From positions 1 to 10,885 of the forward strand of contig JAPUFZ010000157.1 of assembly GCA_027293245.1 (NCBI GenBank): a stretch of 10,885 bases of DNA, written 5' to 3'. Positions 6,443-10,885 of this stretch are shown piece by piece (positions within the stretch are counted from its first letter, which is position 1; every line of letters begins with the position of its first letter). Source of the stretch: Gammaproteobacteria bacterium (lineage in GTDB: Bacteria > Pseudomonadota > Gammaproteobacteria > GCA-001735895). Made by a program: the position numbers and the translations under genes. The notes beneath the pieces are model-generated. The model did no database searches and was not told the DNA's origin. It was given only the letters and a program-made list of their open reading frames with translations.

Positions 6443-7408
6443 TCAACCCTGCCTTTCGGTTGCAACCTGAGAGCGATGACTACGCGGTGAGCTGCCAAAA
6501 TATTTTCGATAGCAGGCGGTGAAGTAAGACTGGGTTTCAAAGCCTGTAGCAATAGAAATATCAATCACACTGTTATTGGTGTTCAACAACAACTGTCTGG
6601 CGTACGACAGGCGCAGCGACAGGTAATACTGGCTCGGCGTGACGTCGCGATACTTGTGAAACAGGCGTTCAATCTGGCGCAGGGAAAGGCTGCACTGATC
6701 CGCTATGGTGGGTAAGGACAGCGGTATCTCGATATTGGATTCCATCAAATGGATCACATCGATTAGTTTCGGGGCACTCATTGCCAGGTCGATTCGATCG
6801 GCCATTTGCTGAGAGTCATTCGTGGTTCGAATGCGATCATGATGAAATTGCTGCGAAATTTTTTGTGCCAGGACGCGGCCGTACTGATTTTCGATCAATT
6901 TCAACATCATATCGAGCGCCGCGGTACCCCCCGAACAGGTAAAACGCCTGTTGTCGATTTCATATAAAGAGAATGCCACGTCCAGGTGCGGATAAATTTC
7001 CTTAAACACCGGTATATTCTCCCAGTGTATGGTGCAACGACAATGATCAAGCAATGATGCTTTCGCCAGAATGAAACTGCCCGAACTGACACTTCCGAGG
7101 TTGACTTCCTGTTTATCCAGGCTTTTCAAAAACTTCAGCGTGCCCGGATGATCGAAATACTGGGCCGTATTGGGTGCACAAATCAACAGCGTCGCGAGAT
7201 TTTTGGCCTGGTTTAATGGTCGAGTCGGCACCGTGATTCCACTACTCGATGAGACCGGTTCGCTGTCTGGCGCAAAAAAATGCCATTGGTAAAGCCTGCC
7301 CTCTGACAGGCGATTCGCTGTACGCATCGAATCCACCACACAACTAAATGGAATCAACGGGTAGCCTTCTATCAGAAGGATTCCAATATGTTCAGTTTCT
7401 ACCGGAAT
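6443..7408 (-). CDS. GlxA-type AraC-family regulator with probable AUU start
   Basis: A transcriptional regulator with an N-terminal DJ-1/PfpI-like (class I glutamine amidotransferase-like) sensor domain and a C-terminal AraC DNA-binding domain. Counted from the proposed start at 7408 it is 321 residues. The sensor begins HIGILLIEGYPLIPFSCVVD (7-26) and has the elbow GSVSSGSF, where the usual cysteine is serine (S108), so it cannot act as a thiol hydrolase. The DNA-binding domain spans roughly 212-310, with helix-turn-helix regions around SLPTIADQCSLSLRQIERLF and SVIDISIATGFETQSYFTAC. The first ordinary start codon is TTG at 7357, but that would remove the first beta strand of the sensor. GGAGG (7420-7416) lies 7 bases before an in-frame ATT at 7408, restoring the strand. 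It is convergent to the JmjC gene and divergent to the mttB-like gene, a likely target. Confidence 0.82.
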   Translation of the reverse strand: MPVETEHIGILLIEGYPLIPFSCVVDSMRTANRLSEGRLYQWHFFAPDSEPVSSSSGITVPTRPLNQAKNLATLLICAPNTAQYFDHPGTLKFLKSLDKQEVNLGSVSSGSFILAKASLLDHCRCTIHWENIPVFKEIYPHLDVAFSLYEIDNRRFTCSGGTAALDMMLKLIENQYGRVLAQKISQQFHHDRIRTTNDSQQMADRIDLAMSAPKLIDVIHLMESNIEIPLSLPTIADQCSLSLRQIERLFHKYRDVTPSQYYLSLRLSYARQLLLNTNNSVIDISIATGFETQSYFTACYRKYFGSSPRSHRSQVATERQG

Positions 7409-7415
7409 AACAAGG

Positions 7416-7420
7416 CCTCC
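7416..7420 (-). promoter_or_regulatory. Shine-Dalgarno that points to an ATT start codon
   Basis: The minus strand reads GGAGG, then a 7-base spacer, then ATT (7408-7406) in frame with the regulator. No ATG, GTG or TTG lies in this frame between the upstream in-frame TGA (7429-7427) and TTG 7357. The ATG at 7430 is in another frame and runs into a stop after 12 codons. Confidence 0.6.
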
Positions 7421-7443
7421 GTTCGCTCATTTTTTAACGATTA

Positions 7444-7481
7444 TTGTCCCAGCATTCTATCTTAAACCCTAAATTGGACAA
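7444..7481 (-). promoter_or_regulatory. Promoter of the GlxA-type regulator, embedded in an inverted repeat
   Basis: On the minus strand TTGTCC (7481-7476) and TAGAAT (7459-7454) are 16 bases apart and form a plausible sigma-70 promoter. The -35 hexamer is one arm of an inverted repeat whose other arm, TTGTCC on the plus strand, is at 7444-7449, with 26 bases between the arms. A protein binding both arms would cover the promoter, so autoregulation is possible. The promoter call is moderate and the operator reading is inference. Confidence 0.45.
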
Positions 7482-7498
7482 CTTTATTTAGTATTTGT

Positions 7499-7618
7499 TG
7501 ACGCTGTTGATGACGCTAGCAAACAGTTGGAAGTCGCGCTTAGATCAGCCTCACTTGAGCGCTAAAACCATACTTGAATGATTGATTTTAACCAACCAGG
7601 TGCCTGTCAGGTACAGGT
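7499..7618 (+). promoter_or_regulatory. Regulatory leader of the mttB-like gene with short repeats
   Basis: Two direct copies of TGACGCT (7499-7505 and 7511-7517) are 12 bases apart. Closer to the gene, CAGGT occurs three times (7597-7601, 7608-7612, 7614-7618). The middle copy is part of a near-perfect 15-base palindrome (7600-7614) with a single mismatch. No strong -35/-10 pair is visible on the plus strand between 7482 and 7635, which would suit an activator-dependent promoter, as is usual for AraC-family targets. Which regulator binds here cannot be read from the sequence. Confidence 0.35.
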
Positions 7619-7635
7619 ATATTTCGGAGTTACAG

Positions 7636-9201
7636 ATGAGTCAATCGAACATTCGTGGCCATTCACGCAGGCGCCGTAGGGGACGTCAGGGACCGGGCGC
7701 CGGCTCAGTGGAAGCGACCCCGAGCAAGCCTTATGTCACACGTAAGATTCCTTATTACGAAGTGCTCGATGAGGACGGATTGCAAATAATCGAAAACAAT
7801 GCCGACATCATTCTCGAAGAAATCGGCATCGATTTCCGTGATATGCCGGTAGCGCTCGACATCCTGAAAAAAGGCGGCGCCAGCATTGACGGTGAGCGCG
7901 TACGTTTCCCACGCGGCATGTGCCGCTCGATCATTCAGGCATCGGCGCCCGCCGAATACACGCATTACGCGCGCAATCCTGAGCGTAATGTACGTATAGG
8001 CGGTAAAAACACGGCATTTGTACCCGCCTACGGGAGTCCTTTTGTATTCGACCTGGATAAAGGCCGTCGCTACGCGACCCTCGAGGATTTTCAGAATTTC
8101 GTCAAGCTCGCCTATGTATCGCCTTCAATGCACCTGTCGGGAGGCACTATTTGTGAACCCGTTGATATCCCCGTCAATAAACGTCATCTGGACATGGTGT
8201 ACTCGCATATCAAATATTCCGACAAGGGATTCATGGGCTCTGTTACCGCTCCGGAACGCGCGCAGGATACCGTCGAAATGATCAAGATCCTCGCTGGTGA
8301 CAACTATATCGATGCAGAAACCGGCAAGCCGAGAACCTATGCGACAAGCCTGATCAACGCCAACTCGCCAATGACTTTTGACGACACCATGCTCGGTGCC
8401 GCCAAGGTTTACGCAGAGAATAATCAGGCCTGTATTATCACTCCATTTATCCTCGCTGGTGCAATGTCGCCGGTAACGGTGGCCGGAACCGCGGCTCAAA
8501 CGCTTGCCGAAGCCCTGGCTGGGCTCACATTCGTGCAGCTGGTCAACCCGGGAGCACCGGTTATTTTTGGCAGCTTCGCGAGTTCCATGTCGATGCAGTC
8601 GGGTGCACCCACCTTTGGTACACCGGAACCCGCCCTGGTACTTTACATCATGGCTGCGCTGGCGCGCCGACTGGGCGTTCCGTTTCGTTCCGGCGGCGGG
8701 CTCTGCGCCTCCAAGCTACCCGATGCACAGGCTGCCTCCGAGGCAGTCAACACCTTGCTGCCCGCCGCGCTCGCTGGGGTTAATTTCATGTTGCATACCG
8801 CGGGCTGGATGGAAGGCGGTCTAGCGATGGGATATGAAAAGTTTGTCATGGATGTCGATCAGGCTGAAATGATAGAAATTTTGCTTAATGGTGTTGATAT
8901 GTCTGAAAACGGGCAGGCAATGGATGCCATTCGCGAGGTCGGCCCCGGCGTCCACTTTCTCGGCTGCGCGCATACCCAGAAAAACTTCAAAACCGCGTTT
9001 TACAGATCGCCTATCACCGATAATAACAGCTTCGAACAATGGGAACTGGATGGCAAACTCGATCATGCTCAGCGCGCCAATACCCAGTGGAAAAAGCTGC
9101 TTGGCGAATATCAGGCACCAGCCATTGACCCCGCGATTGATGAAGCATTGCTCGACTACATAAAGCAACGCAAGGATTCGATGCCCGATTCAGCGTATTA
9201 G
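7636..9201 (+). CDS. Trimethylamine methyltransferase (MttB) superfamily protein, non-pyrrolysine
   Basis: A 521-residue MttB-superfamily methyltransferase. Characterised members move a methyl group from a quaternary or tertiary amine, such as trimethylamine or glycine betaine, to a corrinoid protein. The TIM-barrel body shows family segments such as GSPFVFDLDKGRRYATLEDF (133-152), SGGTICEP (168-175), NPGAPVIFGSFASSM (304-318), SGAPTFGTPEPAL (322-334), GGGLCASKLPDAQAASEA (353-370), and ALAGVNFMLHTAGWMEGGLA (378-397). The frame is open throughout, so there is no internal amber codon for pyrrolysine. The final stop happens to be TAG. The N-terminus carries a basic, glycine-rich tail (RRRRRGRQGPGAG, 11-23). 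The ATG at 7636 has GGAG (7626-7629) six bases upstream. An upstream in-frame TTG (7582) is not needed. Neighbours are two GlxA-type regulators, one GbdR-like, suggesting glycine betaine or a related compound as substrate. No corrinoid protein or folate methyltransferase gene is present in the window. Confidence 0.88.
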   Translation: MSQSNIRGHSRRRRRGRQGPGAGSVEATPSKPYVTRKIPYYEVLDEDGLQIIENNADIILEEIGIDFRDMPVALDILKKGGASIDGERVRFPRGMCRSIIQASAPAEYTHYARNPERNVRIGGKNTAFVPAYGSPFVFDLDKGRRYATLEDFQNFVKLAYVSPSMHLSGGTICEPVDIPVNKRHLDMVYSHIKYSDKGFMGSVTAPERAQDTVEMIKILAGDNYIDAETGKPRTYATSLINANSPMTFDDTMLGAAKVYAENNQACIITPFILAGAMSPVTVAGTAAQTLAEALAGLTFVQLVNPGAPVIFGSFASSMSMQSGAPTFGTPEPALVLYIMAALARRLGVPFRSGGGLCASKLPDAQAASEAVNTLLPAALAGVNFMLHTAGWMEGGLAMGYEKFVMDVDQAEMIEILLNGVDMSENGQAMDAIREVGPGVHFLGCAHTQKNFKTAFYRSPITDNNSFEQWELDGKLDHAQRANTQWKKLLGEYQAPAIDPAIDEALLDYIKQRKDSMPDSAY

Positions 9202-9259
9202 AAAGTGGCAAAGCTTGCCCCATAAATTGAGCCCAACTGGGGAACTGCCTCGCGATCCA

Positions 9260-9281
9260 GGGGTTGAGTCCCCACAACCCC
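9260..9281 (+). other. GC-rich hairpin after the mttB-like gene
   Basis: GGGGTTG (9260-9266) and CAACCCC (9275-9281) form a perfect 7-base stem with an 8-base loop, 58 bases after the stop codon. The inner GGGG...CCCC (9260-9273) can form a competing shorter hairpin. No T-run follows, so it is at best a factor-aided terminator or an RNA-stabilising structure. A smaller GGCAA/TTGCC hairpin lies at 9207-9219. Confidence 0.35.
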
Positions 9282-9332
9282 AACAGAAATACCGTGCATT
9301 AGCCCAGATTAAAGACTAGTATTTTGAGTGTT

Positions 9333-9351
9333 ATTGATCATTAATTGATCA
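9333..9351 (+). promoter_or_regulatory. Direct repeat ATTGATCA upstream of gbdR
   Basis: ATTGATCA occurs at 9333-9340 and again at 9344-9351, 11 bases apart, which is one helical turn. Each copy contains the palindrome TGATCA. The pair lies about 40-60 bases upstream of the gbdR-like start, where an operator would be expected. No strong promoter hexamers could be assigned around it. Confidence 0.35.
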
Positions 9352-9366
9352 CACGCCCGGAAAATT

Positions 9367-9399
9367 ATGCCTTTAGCTCTATTGCCCGCTCATGAGTGA
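9367..9399 (+). CDS. Ten-codon upstream ORF overlapping the gbdR start
   Basis: ATG at 9367 opens a frame M-P-L-A-L-L-P-A-H-E ending in TGA at 9397-9399, overlapping the gbdR ATG (9392) by eight bases in a different frame. GGA (9359-9361) is five bases before this ATG, whereas the gbdR ATG has no Shine-Dalgarno of its own. Translation of the short frame could deliver ribosomes to gbdR by coupling. It may equally be a chance ORF. No homology can be judged for ten residues. Confidence 0.3.
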   Translation: MPLALLPAHE

Positions 9400-10408
9400 A
9401 GTAAAAACCGAAGTGAAGCCAAATCATTTCGGATTCCTGCTGGTGCCGAACTATTCGATGATCGCATTTACCTCAGCGATCGAACCGCTGCGCATGGCCA
9501 ATCGAGCAGCTCAAAAAACACTTTATCAATGGAGCGTCTATACCCTGGATGGCAACCCGGTGAAAGCCAGCAATAGACTCGAAATTTCTCCCGACGCCGG
9601 TATTGACAAAGCAGGGGCAATGTCGATTTTGTTCGTTTGTGGTGGTGTCGAAATTGCCGATTCCTGGACCAGGCCAATGAAATTTGCACTGCGAAAAATT
9701 GCCAGCCGGAATATCACTATCGGTGCCGTCTGTACCGGCAGCTATCTGCTGGCCCGGGCTGGCCTGCTGGATGGCTATAAATGCACCATACACTGGGAAA
9801 ACATCGCGAGCATGCGCGAAGAATTTCCCAAAGCGCAGTTTACCGATGACCTGTTCCTGATTGATCGTGATCGAATCACCTGTGCCGGAGGGCAGGCATC
9901 GCTGGATATGATGCTGAAAATAATTAGTGATACCCATGGATCAAAAATAACTGCACATATCTCAGAACAATTCATGTGCGAACGCATTCGCGGCACCGAA
10001 GACCGTCAGCGTATACCACTGCAGCTTCATCTGGGCGCCAACCAGCCCAGGCTGACGGAAGCGGTAACTCTGATGGAAGCCAATCTTGAAGAACCGATAA
10101 GCCTTGATGAGTTATCGAGATACGTTGGCATATCACGAAGACAACTCGAGCGCCTGTTCCAGAAACACCTGAACTGTGTACCTACTCGTTATTATTTAAA
10201 CCTTCGACTCAATCGCGCCAGGTTATTACTGCTACAAACCAGTAAGTCGATCGTCGATATTGCGCTCGCCTGTGGATTTATCTCAGCCCCGCATTTCAGT
10301 AAATGTTACCGCGACATGTTTGGGATTCCTCCACGCGATGAACGCCGCAAGTTGCAGCTGGCGCAAAATGTGGAGGATTTTGATATGACTAAGAAAGCAA
10401 CCGGTTGA
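9392..10408 (+). CDS. gbdR: GbdR-like GlxA-type AraC-family activator
   Basis: A 338-residue regulator with an N-terminal DJ-1/PfpI-like sensor (about 12-190) and a C-terminal AraC DNA-binding domain (about 220-320). The sensor keeps the elbow cysteine in GAVCTGS (C114). The DNA-binding domain carries ANLEEPISLDELSRYVGISR (230-249), RRQLERLFQKHL, RYYLNLRLNRARLLL (266-280), and ACGFISAPHFSKCYRDMFGI (292-311) then PPRDER, which is strikingly close to the Pseudomonas protein GbdR. GbdR activates glycine betaine, dimethylglycine and related catabolic genes in response to betaine or dimethylglycine. The gene lies 190 bases downstream of the mttB-like gene on the same strand and likely governs it and the FAD oxidoreductase, though targets are inference. 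The ATG is fixed by an upstream in-frame stop at 9374-9376. It lacks a Shine-Dalgarno and overlaps a ten-codon ORF. Orthology versus a close paralogue such as a carnitine or arginine-type regulator is not settled. Confidence 0.85.
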   Translation: MSEVKTEVKPNHFGFLLVPNYSMIAFTSAIEPLRMANRAAQKTLYQWSVYTLDGNPVKASNRLEISPDAGIDKAGAMSILFVCGGVEIADSWTRPMKFALRKIASRNITIGAVCTGSYLLARAGLLDGYKCTIHWENIASMREEFPKAQFTDDLFLIDRDRITCAGGQASLDMMLKIISDTHGSKITAHISEQFMCERIRGTEDRQRIPLQLHLGANQPRLTEAVTLMEANLEEPISLDELSRYVGISRRQLERLFQKHLNCVPTRYYLNLRLNRARLLLLQTSKSIVDIALACGFISAPHFSKCYRDMFGIPPRDERRKLQLAQNVEDFDMTKKATG

Positions 10409-10531
10409 TCCTGGCAATATTTGACTTTATCGGTGTCATTTTCAGTAAACCACTGCTAATGAAACCTGGTTTCTCGAGTTAGTATTCCTTTACTGTGTTT
10501 TGCGCTCAGGGTTAGCTGAATAATTACCAGC

Positions 10532-10885
10532 CTACCAGCCGTTTACCCGGTCCCATTTTCCAGAAATAACGCCATTTTCAACAATATTGAAATGATCATA
10601 AGCGGCGGCCGTCATGCAAGCATGGATCGGCAGAATACGTAAACGTGAACCGATCGGAAAAAGCTTATAGTCATTTACATCCCTGACTCGAACATGGCCA
10701 TGTTCCTGGCTAACGGAAGTGACATAGAGTTCGGGAATGATGGTACCGTCCGGGCTGCAGATTTGACCATAACCCACCTCAGGGCGAAATTTGTCAGCGC
10801 TCCTGTCTTTCGAGAGGGCCAGGCCGCCTGCATCCAGTAAGATTTTACCCGCTGCTTTATTATGGCCGATGACGGTGCTTAAAAC
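10532..10885 (-). CDS. C-terminal part of a DSD1/D-threonine aldolase-type PLP enzyme (5' end outside window)
   Basis: The last 117 codons of a fold-type III PLP enzyme of the D-threonine aldolase / D-serine dehydratase / D-3-hydroxyaspartate aldolase family. The visible portion reads VLSTVIGHN at the edge, then KILLDAGGLALSKDR (14-28), EVGYGQICSPDG (36-47), ELYVTSVSQEHGHVRV (52-67), and the metal-binding motif ILPIHAC (H88 and C90 of the visible part). It ends in GKWDRVNGW. In characterised members the His and Cys/Asp at this motif bind a divalent metal that assists cleavage or dehydration of beta-hydroxy D-amino acids. The PLP lysine lies outside the window, so activity cannot be checked. 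The gene is convergent to gbdR with a 123-base gap that contains no clear terminator. Which of the family reactions it carries out is open. Confidence 0.8.
   Translation of the reverse strand, partial: VLSTVIGHNKAAGKILLDAGGLALSKDRSADKFRPEVGYGQICSPDGTIIPELYVTSVSQEHGHVRVRDVNDYKLFPIGSRLRILPIHACMTAAAYDHFNIVENGVISGKWDRVNGW

Noticed and set aside
7582..7635. N-terminal extension of the MttB-like protein from TTG 7582
   Set aside because: ATG 7636 has a proper GGAG at six bases, while TTG 7582 has none, and the extension is unlike the family.
9199..9222. TAG stop of the MttB-like gene as a pyrrolysine codon
   Set aside because: In pyrrolysine MttB the amber codon is internal. Reading through this TAG adds only seven residues before TAA, and the protein is already complete.
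9241..9285. Possible tRNA 3' remnant (T-arm-like GGGGTTGAGTCCCC)
   Set aside because: The loop lacks one base of a normal T-loop, and no acceptor, D-arm or anticodon arm can be built from the flanks. A simple hairpin explains it.
10409..10531. Terminator between gbdR and the DSD1-type gene
   Set aside because: Only a very short GAAACC/GGTTTC near-palindrome without a usable loop or T-run is present.

Overview
The window looks like part of a chromosomal accessory locus from a proteobacterium, most likely a marine or environmental gammaproteobacterium. The lineage is inferred from family resemblance only: a regulator very close to Pseudomonas GbdR, a dimethylargininase very close to the Pseudomonas enzyme, and a non-pyrrolysine MttB homologue. 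Genes are tightly packed with short gaps. No transposase, integrase, tRNA, rRNA or CRISPR array is visible.

Layout. The left part (1-4230) is all minus strand. Read in the direction of transcription it holds a MalY/PatB-type aminotransferase/C-S lyase, a dimethylarginine dimethylaminohydrolase (ddaH), a GNAT acetyltransferase, a 337-base spacer with a striking inverted 'GCAAAG' repeat element, a DAO-family FAD oxidoreductase, and the first codons of another gene at the window edge. A 143-base divergent promoter region (4231-4373) separates this from a plus-strand pair: low-specificity L-threonine aldolase (ltaE) and a JmjC/cupin Fe(II)/2-oxoglutarate oxygenase. Convergent to that pair is a GlxA-type AraC regulator on the minus strand, which appears to use an AUU start codon. 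Divergent from this regulator is a trimethylamine methyltransferase (MttB) superfamily gene without pyrrolysine. It is followed by a second GlxA-type AraC regulator closely resembling GbdR, preceded by an overlapping 10-codon upstream ORF. Convergent to that at the right edge is the 3' part of a DSD1/D-threonine-aldolase-type PLP enzyme.

How it fits together. The common theme is catabolism of N-methylated and beta-hydroxylated amino acids. GbdR controls glycine betaine and dimethylglycine use in Pseudomonas, MttB relatives demethylate quaternary amines, and DAO-family flavoenzymes oxidise dimethylglycine or sarcosine. DdaH releases dimethylamine or methylamine from methylarginines. LtaE yields glycine from beta-hydroxy amino acids. 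The least expected element is the pairing of a 2-oxoglutarate oxygenase with an aldolase. It resembles in logic the hydroxylation plus retro-aldol steps of trimethyllysine breakdown, although the oxygenase here is of a different family. The joint function is inference. What can be read directly are the families, the motifs, the gene order and the regulatory elements.
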